Shown: positions 1 to 8,679 of the stretch, in pieces | How the letters are laid out: every line of letters begins with the position of its first letter | Position numbering within the stretch: the first letter of the stretch is position 1 | Assembly: GCA_050180235.1 (NCBI GenBank) | Contig: JBFXEJ010000004.1 | Span: 73,513 to 137,512 of the forward strand | Length of the DNA stretch: 64,000 bases | Direction: 5' to 3' | Source of the DNA: JAABRU01 sp050180235 | GTDB lineage: Bacteria; Desulfobacterota; Desulfobacteria; Desulfobacterales; Desulfococcaceae | Notes under the pieces: generated by a model | What the model was told of the DNA's origin: nothing | What the model saw: the letters and a program-made list of their open reading frames with translations, nothing else | The model's database searches: none | Position numbers and translations under genes: made by a program

Positions 1-189
1 GATATTGTTGTCACACAGTTCGGTTATCATCTGATCCGGGTGACAGACAGAAAACCTGAGTCAACCGTGAGTCTGGATGAGGCAAAAGCCAAAATCTCTG
101 ATCATCTGAAGAAACAGAAATCTATAGAAACTGTCAATCAGCATATAGAAAAAATCAGGGCTGCCGCAAAAATAGAAACCTTTCTGTAA
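1..189 (+). CDS. PpiC-type peptidyl-prolyl isomerase, C-terminal end (partial)
   Basis: The window opens inside a gene; the last 62 codons read in frame 1 to a TAA stop at 187-189. The start of the visible piece, VVTQFGYHLIRVTDRKPE, matches the end of a parvulin (PpiC/SurA) rotamase domain, where an FGYHLI-like strand is typical. The remainder is a charged helical tail rich in Lys and Glu. Such proteins assist folding of exported proteins in the periplasm. The N-terminus, signal peptide and any second parvulin domain lie outside the window, so SurA, PpiD and a stand-alone PpiC cannot be told apart. A clear terminator follows, so this is the last gene of its transcript. Confidence 0.75.
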   Translation, partial: DIVVTQFGYHLIRVTDRKPESTVSLDEAKAKISDHLKKQKSIETVNQHIEKIRAAAKIETFL

Positions 190-225
190 TCCTGACTGAT
201 TCATAATCCTTCCATATGCAAATAA

Positions 226-258
226 AAACTCTTCCCTGTGCAGGGGAGAGTTTTTTTA
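226..258 (+). terminator. rho-independent terminator of the PpiC-type gene
   Basis: An 11-bp stem (AAACTCTTCCC paired with GGGGAGAGTTT, one G-T pair) closes a 6-nt loop and is followed by a run of T. It lies about 40 nt after the stop codon at 189. Confidence 0.85.
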
Positions 259-279
259 TTTTCTTTTTTTTAATTCATG

Positions 280-386
280 TTAGGTGATTTCCAGAAAAAA
301 ATATCCCATCAAAGTAGCAAAAGCTTCCAGCTTTTGCCCTGTGCCTGTGAACTTAACCGGGATATTTATTTTCATAAATCACCTTA
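280..386. repeat. miniature inverted-repeat element, family C, copy 1
   Basis: A palindromic element of about 107 bp bounded by TTAGGTGATTTCC on the left and an inverted AAATCACCTTA on the right. The interior has the inverted words AAAGCTTCCAGCTTTTG and GGGATATTTATTTTC. Four more copies lie at 16607-16698, 23934-24041, 51241-51339 and 51365-51470. No coding capacity. It shares the 190-622 gap with the terminator and the family A element. Confidence 0.8.
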
Positions 387-392
387 TGTATC

Positions 393-541
393 ATACCAAT
401 TCTCCATTGATTTGATACAATACCGTCAGTTTTTCTGCTGCTGGGCATGTGTGAAGAAAACCGCTCCGCTCAATTTTTGCACTCCTCCGGATTTGCATTC
501 CGCATTATATAAAACCAATGGAGAATCGGTACCAAAGTCAT
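393..541 (+). repeat. miniature inverted-repeat element, family A, copy 1
   Basis: The ends are ATACCAATTCTCCATTG and an inverted CAATGGAGAATCGGTA, with a second inner pair around GATACAATAC/GCATTATATAAAAC. The interior is nearly the reverse complement of 6262-6399, so these are two copies of one element in opposite orientation. Ends beginning TA-CC suggest insertion at a TA dinucleotide. It contains no gene. Confidence 0.8.
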
Positions 542-622
542 ACCTGCGAAAGCCGGTATCCGGAATATGTTGATATCCCGGCCCTTTTTGCAAAAGGGTA
601 AATCCGAATATTTATGTCAATT

Positions 623-2329
623 TCACATAAACAAAGGCACGATCTGAAACTTTGTCACATCCACCAGTCCCTTATCCGTGATTTTCAGTTCCGGGATTAC
701 AGGCAGGGCCATGAATCCCAGAGTCATGAAGGGATCATGCAGATTTGTTCCCAGCCCGCGCGCTGCCCGGATCAGTTCATCCATCTTATTCCGGATTACA
801 GGCATGGGTTCCGGGGACATCAGCCCGGCAATGGGCAGAGCAAGGGAAGCCAGCACAGTTCCTTTGCTGACCGCGGCAAAACCGCCTTTCATTCTTACCA
901 CTTCTGTCAGAGCGGCTTTCATATCAGCGTCATCGCATCCGACCACGATAATATTGTGGGAATCATGGGCCACACTGGAAGCCACAGCGCCCTGTTTCAG
1001 CCCGAAACCTCTGACAAATCCTCTGCCCATGCCTGCTTTTCCCGTATAGCGTTCCACCACGGCAATTTTGAGAATATCCTCTGCCGGATTAGTCACAGCC
1101 ATTCCATCTCTGACTTTAGCGGGAAGCACAAGCTGCCGGGTGAGCAACTGATTTGGAATAATTTCAATGACACGGATATTTGTTCCTGTGGCAGGAATTG
1201 AAAAATCCGCCATATCCGGGTTCAGATTCATGGACTCAGGAACAGATACAGGATCAGGCATTTGGATATGCGGCAGCATTTTCCCGTTTTCCGCGCAGAG
1301 AATTCCTCTGCACCAGACCTCTTCAGCACGCGGGGCATTGAGATCGGAAAAAATTATTATATCAGCACGGTATCCGGGTGCAATCGCTCCAGCATCCCGG
1401 ATATGGAAATACCGGGCAGGATTGATTGTGGCCATCTGAATGGCCATGACCGGATCAAGTCCCATTGCAATGGCCCGGCGCACAATATGATCAATATGTC
1501 CCTGCTCCAGAATATCATGGGGATGCCGGTCATCCGTGCACCACATCAGGCGGTGAAAATTTTTTTCACTGATGATCGGAAACAGGTCTTCCAGATTTTT
1601 GGCTCCGCTTCCCTCCCGTATCATGATAAACATGCCTGCCGCGAGTTTTTCCGCTGCCTCTGCTGCGGTTGTGCATTCATGATCGCTGGAAATGCCTGCA
1701 CAGAGATACGCGTTGAGGGAAAAGCCGCTCAGTCCGGGGCAATGCCCGTCTATGGGTTTGCGGTGAGCGTGTGCAAGTCTGATTTTGGCAAGAACATCAG
1801 GATTTTCCCATATCACGCCCGGAAAATTCATCATCTCTGCCAATGCCGGGATTCCGGGATCTGCCATAAAAGGCGCAAGTTCCTCCGCGCCCAGTTTTGC
1901 CCCTGCGGTTTCCATATCTGTGGCCGGTACGCAGGAAGGCAGATTGAAAAAGATACGGGCAGGCTGATTTTCCGCAGACTGAAGCATGTAACGGATGCCC
2001 TCAGTTCCCAGCACATTCGCGATTTCATGGGGATCTGCCACAGCCGCAGTGGTTCCGCAGGGCACAACCGTGCGGACAAATTCTGTCACTGAGGCCAGAG
2101 AACTTTCAATATGCACATGGGAATCAATAAATCCGGGAGCGGCAAAACGTCCGTGCAGTTCCCGGACTTCCTCAGCAGAATAATCTCCGATTCCGGCAAT
2201 ATGGCCGTCTGTAACCGCAATATTTCCTCTGACGATCTCTCCGGAAAAAACATTGACAATACGTGCATCTTTCAGCAGCAGATCCGCTTTTCCGCTTCGT
2301 GCTGATGCAATAATACGTTTTATATCCAT
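623..2329 (-). CDS. ade: adenine deaminase
   Basis: This is a 568-residue amidohydrolase that converts adenine to hypoxanthine and ammonia in purine salvage. GFIDSHVHIESS near residue 60-75 gives the first metal-binding HxH. EMMNFPGVI, DGHCPGLSG and TDDRHPHDI follow in the family order, and a C-terminal block contains VAHDSHNIIVVG. Length fits bacterial Ade (about 570-600). I chose the start MDIKRII because AGGAAAG lies 7 nt upstream; the frame stays open a further 63 codons, but that extension does not resemble the family. The gene is divergent from tsaD, and 2330-2510 should hold both promoters. Confidence 0.93.
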   Translation of the reverse strand: MDIKRIIASARSGKADLLLKDARIVNVFSGEIVRGNIAVTDGHIAGIGDYSAEEVRELHGRFAAPGFIDSHVHIESSLASVTEFVRTVVPCGTTAAVADPHEIANVLGTEGIRYMLQSAENQPARIFFNLPSCVPATDMETAGAKLGAEELAPFMADPGIPALAEMMNFPGVIWENPDVLAKIRLAHAHRKPIDGHCPGLSGFSLNAYLCAGISSDHECTTAAEAAEKLAAGMFIMIREGSGAKNLEDLFPIISEKNFHRLMWCTDDRHPHDILEQGHIDHIVRRAIAMGLDPVMAIQMATINPARYFHIRDAGAIAPGYRADIIIFSDLNAPRAEEVWCRGILCAENGKMLPHIQMPDPVSVPESMNLNPDMADFSIPATGTNIRVIEIIPNQLLTRQLVLPAKVRDGMAVTNPAEDILKIAVVERYTGKAGMGRGFVRGFGLKQGAVASSVAHDSHNIIVVGCDDADMKAALTEVVRMKGGFAAVSKGTVLASLALPIAGLMSPEPMPVIRNKMDELIRAARGLGTNLHDPFMTLGFMALPVIPELKITDKGLVDVTKFQIVPLFM

Positions 2330-2510
2330 AAGTTCTTTCCTGCTGACTTTGTACTGGCATAAATCCGGTCTGGCGTTCCGGGTATTTGCCGGTTGATTTT
2401 TTGCATGATCTTCTGTATCCTTTTTCAGCAAAACAGACAAGCAAAAACAGCAAAGCATGAAAGGGCTGTCCCTGTATTTATATAAAAATTTCAGAGGCAA
2501 TGAAAAAAAT

Positions 2511-3512
2511 ATGATCATTCTCGGTATTGAAACCTCCTGCGATGAAACCGCAGCCGCTGTGGTGGAGGACGGAAAGCGGATACTGTCTTCAGTGGTGGCA
2601 TCCCAGATTGAAACACACCACCGTTATGGCGGAGTGATTCCGGAACTGGCATCGCGCAAACATCTGGAAGCCATTGTTCCGGTTACGGATGAGGCTCTTT
2701 CCAAAGCCGGTATAAAAGCACAGCAGTTGGACGCTGTGGCCGTAACCCGTGGGCCCGGGCTGGTGGGCGCTCTGCTGGTGGGTTTTTCCTTTGCCAGGGC
2801 ATATGCCTATACTCTGGACATTCCATGCTGCGGCGTGGATCACCTTGAAGGGCATGTCAATTCCGTATTTCTGACACCAGATCCCCCGGAATTTCCTTTC
2901 ACCGCTCTGCTGGTGTCCGGCGGTCACAGCAATATTTACCATGTTACCGGACATACCGGGTTTGAACGCATGGGACAGACTTTGGATGACGCTGCAGGAG
3001 AGGCATTTGACAAGGTTTCCAAAATACTTGGTCTGGGATATCCGGGCGGTGCGGTCATAGGCAGACTTGCGCAGAAAGGAAATCCGGAAAAAATCCGTTT
3101 TCCCCGGATATGGCTGGACAAATCCGGGTTTGATTTCAGTTTCAGCGGACTCAAAAGCGCTGTCAGCCGCTATGTTCAGACCCATGCGGATGAATACCGG
3201 GATCAGATACCGGATATTGCTGCCGGATTTCAGGAAGCAGCGGTTGAAGTTCTTTCAGTAAAACTCATCCGCGCCGCAGAGGAAAAGAGATGCAGAAGCG
3301 TTGCCATTGTGGGAGGTGTGGCAGCCAATGCCCGTCTGCGTGAAAAGGTGGGGGAGGAAGCCGGAAAAAAGGGATTTTCAGTGCATATTCCGCCCTTTGA
3401 ACTCTGCGGAGACAACGCTGCCATGATTGCAGCGGCAGGATACCATTATCTGAAAAACGGCCAGTTCTCCGATTTTGACACGGATGTGTATTCACGGATC
3501 AGGGTTTCATAA
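2511..3512 (+). CDS. tsaD: tRNA N6-adenosine threonylcarbamoyltransferase TsaD
   Basis: A 333-residue ASKHA-fold protein that transfers the threonylcarbamoyl group to A37 of ANN-decoding tRNAs, working with TsaB/TsaE (not in this window). It opens with MIILGIETSCDETAAAVV, the diagnostic start of the family. HLEGHVNS supplies the two metal-binding His, VSGGHSNIY the nucleotide loop, and GGVAANARLR the distal signature. The start follows AGAGGC; an upstream in-frame ATG at 2457 would add 18 non-family residues. The length equals that of typical TsaD. Read divergently from adenine deaminase. Confidence 0.96.
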   Translation: MIILGIETSCDETAAAVVEDGKRILSSVVASQIETHHRYGGVIPELASRKHLEAIVPVTDEALSKAGIKAQQLDAVAVTRGPGLVGALLVGFSFARAYAYTLDIPCCGVDHLEGHVNSVFLTPDPPEFPFTALLVSGGHSNIYHVTGHTGFERMGQTLDDAAGEAFDKVSKILGLGYPGGAVIGRLAQKGNPEKIRFPRIWLDKSGFDFSFSGLKSAVSRYVQTHADEYRDQIPDIAAGFQEAAVEVLSVKLIRAAEEKRCRSVAIVGGVAANARLREKVGEEAGKKGFSVHIPPFELCGDNAAMIAAAGYHYLKNGQFSDFDTDVYSRIRVS

Positions 3513-3606
3513 TAAGCAACTGATATGTTCCGCTGCCAACGGTAAACCGGGACTGTTATTTCAGCATGTTCCGGATACTGACAAAAGCCGGTATGACGGG
3601 AGAGTC

Positions 3607-3748
3607 TAAGGCGATTTCCATGAAAAAATGTACCATCATTGCAGGGCGGGCACGGCTTTTTGTGCCCGCCGTTTCAGCAGGACGGCGGGCACAAAAAGCC
3701 GTGCCCGCCCTACGAAAAACGGTATAATAATTAATGGAAATCACCTAA
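3607..3748 (-). repeat. miniature inverted-repeat element, family D, copy 1
   Basis: The ends TAAGGCGATTTCCAT and ATGGAAATCACCTAA are inverted repeats. The core is a long perfect hairpin of GGGCGGGCACGGCTTTTTG and its complement. It is the reverse complement of 20905-21046. The GGTGATTTCC-like tip is shared with family C. No coding capacity. Confidence 0.8.
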
Positions 3749-3950
3749 CATCAGTGATTAACTTTTCATACTGAATTTACGCTGATGCAGTACCATCATT
3801 GTAGGGTGGGCACGGCTTTTTGTGCCCACCGTTTCAGCAGGACGGCGGGCACAAAAAGCCGTGCCCGCCCTACGAAAAACGGTATAATAATTAATGGAAA
3901 TCACCTAACATCAGTGATTAACTTTTCATACTGAATTTACGCTGATGCAG
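3631..3950. repeat. tandem duplication, two 160-bp units
   Basis: Units 3631-3790 and 3791-3950 are the same length and differ at only a few bases (for example GCAGGGCGGG versus GTAGGGTGGG). Each contains most of a family D hairpin plus the last coding bases and stop codon of the small membrane protein gene that ends at 3918. The duplication therefore copied the 3' end of that gene into the intergenic space. This accounts for most of the 3513-3917 gap. Confidence 0.85.
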
Positions 3951-4256
3951 AAAATTCCGCCAGCAGAGGATCATCCGCCAGACAAAACCAATAATCAGGG
4001 CTATGCTGATAAGGATGATGAAGCTGGCAGAAAAAAAACTCATGACAAAGGAAAAGGGATCATTCAGGCTGTAAGCTGCGATCATGACCTGAATCCCGAA
4101 ATACAGAAAAAAACATGCGGCAAGTGTCAGGAGAATATGCCTGATCCACCACAGAACATAGGAGGTTTTTTCATAATCCGGACTGCCCGGCCCCAGGGGA
4201 ATGGGATGGCGCAGTTCCTTATGATCTTCATCATTATCTTCTTGGGGAGAGGACAT
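3918..4256 (-). CDS. small two-helix membrane protein, function unknown
   Basis: A 112-residue protein with an acidic, hydrophilic N-terminus (MSSPQEDNDEDHKE) and two clear membrane segments at about residues 34-60 and 68-94, ending in a short basic tail, RKFSMKS. I do not recognise a family. It sits 13 bp downstream of fmt on the same strand, so it is probably the last gene of the def-fmt transcript. Its final codons lie inside a 160-bp tandem duplication, so the 3' end may have been reshaped by the repeat. Confidence 0.7.
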   Translation of the reverse strand: MSSPQEDNDEDHKELRHPIPLGPGSPDYEKTSYVLWWIRHILLTLAACFFLYFGIQVMIAAYSLNDPFSFVMSFFSASFIILISIALIIGFVWRMILCWRNFLHQRKFSMKS

Positions 4257-4269
4257 TTTTTTCTTCCGT

Positions 4270-5211
4270 TTATGTCAGCACAGTTCCGGCAGGTATCCTG
4301 AAACCGCGCAGAAATTCCCTGACAGGCATTCTTTTGCCGGACTCGCCCTGAATTTCCTCTATGGAAAGCAGTCCATCGCCCGTAGCCACCCGGAGTTCAT
4401 CAGTAAAACTCTCAAGCACGGTTCCGGGGTCGGCTCCCGTGTTTTCGGAAATCTTTTTGGCTTTCCAGATGCGCAGCCGTTTTTCCCCATAAAAGCAGAA
4501 TGCGCCGGGCCAGGGATCTGTTCCGCGAATAAGACAGTCCAGTTCACACGCGGTTTTGCGCCAGTCAATGCGGCCATCGGATTTTTTCAGCATGTCTGCA
4601 TAAGTGGCTTCGGCATGGTTCTGGGGAATGGGCTGAATCTCACCTGTGCGGAATTTCTCAAGTGTTTTCAGCACCAGTTCCGCGCCCATGACAGACAGGC
4701 GATCATGCAGACTTGCGGATGTGTCCTCCGAAAAGATTTCTGTTTTTTCCATCAGAAGAATATCGCCTGTATCCATGCCTGCATCCATGCGCATTGTCGT
4801 GACCCCGGTTTCTTTTTCGCCATTGATTACAGCACGCTGAATAGGCGCGGCTCCCCTGTATCTGGGAAGAAGAGAAGCATGGATATTCACAGCCGCGATA
4901 CAGGGAATATCCAGCAGATTCTGCGGCAGAATCTGACCAAAGGCCACAACCGCAAAAATATCCGGTTTCAGTTCTCTTATCCTTTGGACAAATTCAGGAG
5001 TGCGCACGGATTCCGGCTGAATGACTTCATATCCCAGAGACAAAGCACATTCTTTTACCGGAGGCGGAAGCATTTTTCTGCCCCGTCCTTTGGGACGATC
5101 CGGCTGTGTCACCACCAAAAGCACTTCATGTCCGCTTTTGTGAAGGGCCTGAAGCGGGGGTACGGAAAAATCAGGCGTGCCCATGAAAACAATACGAAAT
5201 CCCTTATTCAT
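4270..5211 (-). CDS. fmt: methionyl-tRNA formyltransferase
   Basis: A 313-residue enzyme that formylates initiator Met-tRNA using 10-formyl-tetrahydrofolate. The N-terminus RIVFMGTPDFSVPPLQAL, the catalytic segment HASLLPRYRGAAPIQRA and the formyl-folate loop DAGMDTGDIL are all present and in order. The C-terminal domain continues to EFLRGFRIPAGTVLT. Length matches the family. The start codon overlaps the last 8 bases of def, the usual partner gene, which implies translational coupling. Confidence 0.96.
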   Translation of the reverse strand: MNKGFRIVFMGTPDFSVPPLQALHKSGHEVLLVVTQPDRPKGRGRKMLPPPVKECALSLGYEVIQPESVRTPEFVQRIRELKPDIFAVVAFGQILPQNLLDIPCIAAVNIHASLLPRYRGAAPIQRAVINGEKETGVTTMRMDAGMDTGDILLMEKTEIFSEDTSASLHDRLSVMGAELVLKTLEKFRTGEIQPIPQNHAEATYADMLKKSDGRIDWRKTACELDCLIRGTDPWPGAFCFYGEKRLRIWKAKKISENTGADPGTVLESFTDELRVATGDGLLSIEEIQGESGKRMPVREFLRGFRIPAGTVLT

Positions 5212-5719
5212 TGTTTTTCATCTGCTTTCTGATGCGTCTTTTGTACAACTCCCTTTTCAGAGAACTGATCCGATCAATAAAAAGGGTTCCGTTGAGATGG
5301 TCAATTTCATGCTGCAGCACAACAGCCAGAAAATCATCCCGCTCAATGCGCACAGGTTTTCCGTTTCTGTCAACACCTTCCACCGCAACCGCTGCACAGC
5401 GTTTCACATCTGCACGGAAATCCGGCACACTGAGACATCCTTCATTTTCCGAAATCACAGAACCCTCGGATGCCACAATTTTCGGATTGATCAGCACTTC
5501 AGGTTTGCGTTCCTCCTCCTTGCCCAGACCTCCGTCATACACAATCAGGCTTTTGTCCACACCCACCTGCATGGCAGCAAGTCCCACGCCCGGAGCATCA
5601 TACATGGTAAACACCATATGCTCTATGAGTTTGTGCATATCCTCATCAATATTTTCCACCGGTTTTGCCGTTCTCTTGAGAAATGGGTCCGGATAGGTCA
5701 GAACTTTCATTATTTCCAT
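5204..5719 (-). CDS. def: peptide deformylase
   Basis: A 171-residue metalloenzyme that removes the formyl group from nascent proteins. All three motifs are visible: GVGLAAMQVG (motif 1), EGCLSVP (motif 2, with the metal-binding Cys) and HEIDHLNG (motif 3, the HExDH pair). I set the start at MEIMKVLTYPD because AAGGCGG lies 7 nt before that ATG. An upstream ATG and an inner ATG (MKVLTYP) are less well spaced. It overlaps fmt by 8 bp. Confidence 0.95.
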   Translation of the reverse strand: MEIMKVLTYPDPFLKRTAKPVENIDEDMHKLIEHMVFTMYDAPGVGLAAMQVGVDKSLIVYDGGLGKEEERKPEVLINPKIVASEGSVISENEGCLSVPDFRADVKRCAAVAVEGVDRNGKPVRIERDDFLAVVLQHEIDHLNGTLFIDRISSLKRELYKRRIRKQMKNNE

Positions 5720-5984
5720 AAGATACCGCCTTTCATACATTTTATTTCAGGGGTCATCTGAAACCGCAGTCCGATATAGCCCGGCCCGGTTTCCAGTTCC
5801 CGCTGTTTTGAAATATCAGGGTTTAAATATAATCACAAAATCAAATCTGCAAACCTTTGTGTTTATTTTACCACAAAGGACACAGAGACTGTTTTTTTGC
5901 ACTAACTGCTCCTGATAAAAAAACCAATTGTCTGTGCAGTGTTCTTTGACAACCCGACTTTCTTTTGTAACCTTTGAGCGCCTT

Positions 5985-6030
5985 CTTTATGTCCTTTGTG
6001 GTTAAATTTTTTACCACAAAGGACATAAAG
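5985..6030. repeat. palindromic repeat, family G
   Basis: CTTTATGTCCTTTGTGG and its complement form a 21-22 bp hairpin around a 4-nt AT loop. The half sequence TTACCACAAAGGACA recurs at about 5866-5885 and at both ends of the nested element 6178-6491. It lies in the 5720-6532 gap, which otherwise holds only further repeats. A terminator role for the def promoter side is not supported, because no T run follows. Confidence 0.7.
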
Positions 6031-6039
6031 ACCTGTTTT

Positions 6040-6136
6040 ATACCAATTCGCTATTGATTTTATACAATACAGTCAGTTTTTTGATTACAAAATGTTGCAT
6101 TTTTCATAAGCCTTTTTTTCGGCAGCGATTTGGTAT
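6040..6136. repeat. miniature inverted-repeat element, family B, copy 1
   Basis: The tips ATACCAATTCGCT and AGCGATTTGGTAT are inverted. The left arm continues into ATTGATTTTATACAATAC as in family A. A second copy lies at 47347-47449. The interior is AT-rich and non-coding. Confidence 0.7.
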
Positions 6137-6177
6137 TACAGCCGGACAGCTTTTTTTGTGACCGTTGTGCATCCTTT

Positions 6178-6491
6178 GTGTCCTTTGTGGTTAAACTTTT
6201 GGATAGTGGGTCAAACCGGTTGATAATGCCATCCCTTCCGGGATTCAGATTCTTTTCTATAATACCGATTCTCCATTGGTTTTATACAATTCGGAATGCA
6301 AATCCGGAGGAGTGCAAAAATTAAGCGGAGCGTTTTTTTGCATAACCGAAACCCCGGAAAAACTGACAGTATTGTATCAAATCAATGGAGAATTGGTATA
6401 ATAATATCAATCCTTACAGATTTTTTCGCACGGTGTCAGCACCGGATCAATGGATTTGACCCACTGTCAAAGTTTTTACCGTAAAGGACAC
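6178..6491. repeat. three-layer nested inverted-repeat element (G outside, F inside, A innermost)
   Basis: The outer arms are GTGTCCTTTGTGGTTAAAC at 6178 and the complementary TTTACCGTAAAGGACAC ending at 6491 (family G). Inside lies an element with arms GGATAGTGGGTCAAACCGG at 6201 and TGGATTTGACCCACTGTC ending at 6468 (family F), flanked by AAACTTTT and AAAGTTTT, a near 8-bp target duplication. Inside that is a family A copy at 6262-6399. The layers give an order of insertion. Confidence 0.75.
6262..6399 (-). repeat. miniature inverted-repeat element, family A, copy 2
   Basis: Reverse-complement copy of 393-541, with ends ATACCGATTCTCCATTGG and CAATGGAGAATTGGTAT and a closely matching interior that includes GGAATGCAAATCCGGAGGAG. 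It sits inside a family F element. Confidence 0.8.
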
Positions 6492-6532
6492 AAGTCTGAT
6501 TTTTATTTGCAATTTCAAAACAGTCGATGACG

Positions 6533-7603
6533 TTATGGGGCTTTGGCATCAGAAATCCGGGAAAGCCTGACACCTGTAATCATTGCTGAAAGCAGCCCGA
6601 TCAGAATGACCGGAAAGACCTGAATGGCATGGTTGGCAAGGGTGAAACCTGCTGCATCCGGGCCGGACAGTCCGAAAAGTGACATGGCAAATATTCCTCC
6701 GGCTTCCCATACTCCCCAGAATCCCGGAACCGAGGGCAGGGCAATGAAAAAGCAGATCAGGATCATCACTGCAAACATTTCCGGAAAAGACAGGTCAATG
6801 CCCGGACATCCCAGAGAAAAAACATAATAGGAAAACGCAGACAGAATCCAGATCATAGCAGACAGAACAGTGCATAAGGTCAGTTTTTTCCATGATCTCA
6901 ACAGCATAAAACCAGAAGCAAAACTGTCTGTAAGGCAGGAAATCGGAACAAAGATTTTTTCTGTGAGTTTCTGTTTTGCGGATGCGGAGAGAAAAAACAG
7001 CAGGGACGGTGCTTTCATTATGCACCGCTGTATGAATTTCCGGCTTTTGTCTGCCGTGACACAAATAATTCCCGCTATAAGCAGCACAGCCAGTTTCAGC
7101 ATTCCGCTTTCAATCCTATCCAGAGTTTCCCTGTTCAGATGAATATCGTTGAAAATGATCTCCGTGTCAGTGCCAATTTCCACATGTGCCATGACAATGA
7201 GCAAAAAAGACAGCAGAAGCAGAAGATCAAAAATCCGTTCTGCGGCCACCGTTGCCAGTCCGGTGGAAAGCGGAACCTGTGTATTGCGGTTCAGAATCAG
7301 GGGACGGGCCAGTTCACCCACTCTGCCCGGAAGAATGCAGTTGAGCATGAAACCGATCATCAGGGGATGAAACGCGGCCCAGAAGGAAAGGGGACAGACA
7401 GAACCCACAATCATCTGCCAGCGGAGTGTTCTAAGAGAAAAACTGATAAATATAATGATAACAGAGGGAATCACCCAGAGCCATTGAATGGAAGCCATAT
7501 AGGACAGGAGATCGTCGAGCGGGACATTCCTGAACGCCAGCCACAGCGCCGGTATGGAGATAAGCAGGCCGGGGATAAGGGAAATCAGGGTTTTGTTTTT
7601 CAT
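6533..7603 (-). CDS. flippase-like membrane protein (LPG synthase TM-domain / YbhN family)
   Basis: A polytopic membrane protein of about 356 residues with at least eight hydrophobic segments. It begins MKNKTLISLIPGLLISIPALWLAF and carries LRTLRWQMIVG, LPGRVGELARPLIL and the late ALPSVPGFWGVWEAGG, all typical of the transmembrane half of lysyl-phosphatidylglycerol synthases without the catalytic domain. Relatives are often linked to lipid or glycan translocation, but the substrate here is unknown. It lies just downstream of ribF on the same strand. The ATG at 7603 has a poor ribosome site; a TTG at 7636 would add 11 residues. Confidence 0.8.
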   Translation of the reverse strand: MKNKTLISLIPGLLISIPALWLAFRNVPLDDLLSYMASIQWLWVIPSVIIIFISFSLRTLRWQMIVGSVCPLSFWAAFHPLMIGFMLNCILPGRVGELARPLILNRNTQVPLSTGLATVAAERIFDLLLLLSFLLIVMAHVEIGTDTEIIFNDIHLNRETLDRIESGMLKLAVLLIAGIICVTADKSRKFIQRCIMKAPSLLFFLSASAKQKLTEKIFVPISCLTDSFASGFMLLRSWKKLTLCTVLSAMIWILSAFSYYVFSLGCPGIDLSFPEMFAVMILICFFIALPSVPGFWGVWEAGGIFAMSLFGLSGPDAAGFTLANHAIQVFPVILIGLLSAMITGVRLSRISDAKAP

Positions 7604-7644
7604 CTGGTGATATGCAGACACAGGTTCAGGCAGCAAAGCCCTTA

Positions 7645-8580
7645 TTATAAGGAAAGGATATTCCGTGAAGTCTGAATATCCCGGTGAATCTGGGCAGACA
7701 GTTCGTCTATGCCGGAAAATTTCTTTTCATCCCGGATACGGTGAACAAAATTGACCCGGATTTTTTCTCCGTATATATTTTTGTCAAAATCAAGAATATG
7801 CACTTCCACCGTAAAAACATGGTCATCAAAGGTGGGACTGTATCCGATATTGGCAACCCCTTTGTACCGCTGGCCGTGAATCTCCGCAATTACCGCATAC
7901 ACACCGGTTTTGGGAGCCAGTTCATCATAAAGTCTGATATTGGCTGTGGGACATCCCAGGAGTTTGCCGCCCCGGTTCCTGCCATGCTCCACTTTTCCCC
8001 GAATCTGGTAATATCTTCCCAGCATCTTCTGCGCCCATTCCACCTGTCCTTCCATAACCAGTTCCCGGATGCGCGTACTGCTGATCCGCTCGGAACCGTT
8101 GGCAGGTGGCTGTATCCAGTCCGCAACAATGAGTTCAAACCCCAGACGGGCCGATGAATTTCTCAGATAACCCAGATCCCCTTCCCGGTTTCTGCCAAAG
8201 GAATAATCCCCGCCTGCCACAAATGCCTTCATGCCGATGCGTCCAATCAGGATTTTTTCCAGAAAATCCGCAGCAGAGATGGTGGCAAACTCTTTGGTGA
8301 AGGGAATACAGATCAGGTAATCCAGTCCTGCCCGTTCAATCAGTTCCACTTTCTGCTCATACAGTGTAATCAGGGGCGGATGGCCGTTGGGTTTGAGCAC
8401 CCGGATGGGATGGGGTTCAAAGGTCATGGCGACAGATGTTCCGTGAATTTCATCTGTTTTTTCAATTACTTCATGAAAAAGTGCCTGATGCCCCAGATGA
8501 ACCCCGTCAAAATTTCCGATGGTCACCACGGCATTTGCAAATGGTTTATCTATTTTTTCAATGCCTTGTATCAGTTTCAT
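7645..8580 (-). CDS. ribF: bifunctional riboflavin kinase / FAD synthetase
   Basis: A 311-residue enzyme that phosphorylates riboflavin to FMN and adenylates FMN to FAD. The N-terminal nucleotidyltransferase domain shows TIGNFDGVHLGHQALF (HxGH motif), and a later loop contains the SSTRIRELV signature. The C-terminal kinase domain shows GRNRGGKLLGCPTANI and GVANIGYSPTF. Length is as expected. It is upstream of, and probably cotranscribed with, the flippase-like gene. Confidence 0.96.
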   Translation of the reverse strand: MKLIQGIEKIDKPFANAVVTIGNFDGVHLGHQALFHEVIEKTDEIHGTSVAMTFEPHPIRVLKPNGHPPLITLYEQKVELIERAGLDYLICIPFTKEFATISAADFLEKILIGRIGMKAFVAGGDYSFGRNREGDLGYLRNSSARLGFELIVADWIQPPANGSERISSTRIRELVMEGQVEWAQKMLGRYYQIRGKVEHGRNRGGKLLGCPTANIRLYDELAPKTGVYAVIAEIHGQRYKGVANIGYSPTFDDHVFTVEVHILDFDKNIYGEKIRVNFVHRIRDEKKFSGIDELSAQIHRDIQTSRNILSL

Positions 8581-8609
8581 TTTTTCTGCATTTTCCTTTT
8601 AAATTTGCC

Positions 8610-8638
8610 TTGACATAAAATCAGAATCGGTATATATA
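8610..8638 (+). promoter_or_regulatory. sigma70-type promoter for tRNA-Leu
   Basis: TTGACA at 8610-8615, a 17-bp spacer and TATATA at 8633-8638, ending 41 bp before the tRNA. Near-consensus boxes with optimal spacing. Confidence 0.75.
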
Positions 8639-8679
8639 GCGCACATCCTGATCGAAATCAATCTTTTTTCTGTCAGAAT

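Noticed and set aside
1262..2092. 276-codon plus-strand frame inside adenine deaminase
   Set aside because: Antisense shadow of a clearly conserved enzyme, with no ribosome site or recognisable domain.
2329..2518. N-terminal extension of adenine deaminase to 2518
   Set aside because: The extra 63 codons are not family-like and cover the tsaD upstream region; a good ribosome site precedes the inner ATG at 2329.
3607..3950. CRISPR-like array from the repeated hairpins
   Set aside because: Only two 160-bp units with no short direct repeats and unique spacers; they are a tandem duplication of a palindromic element.
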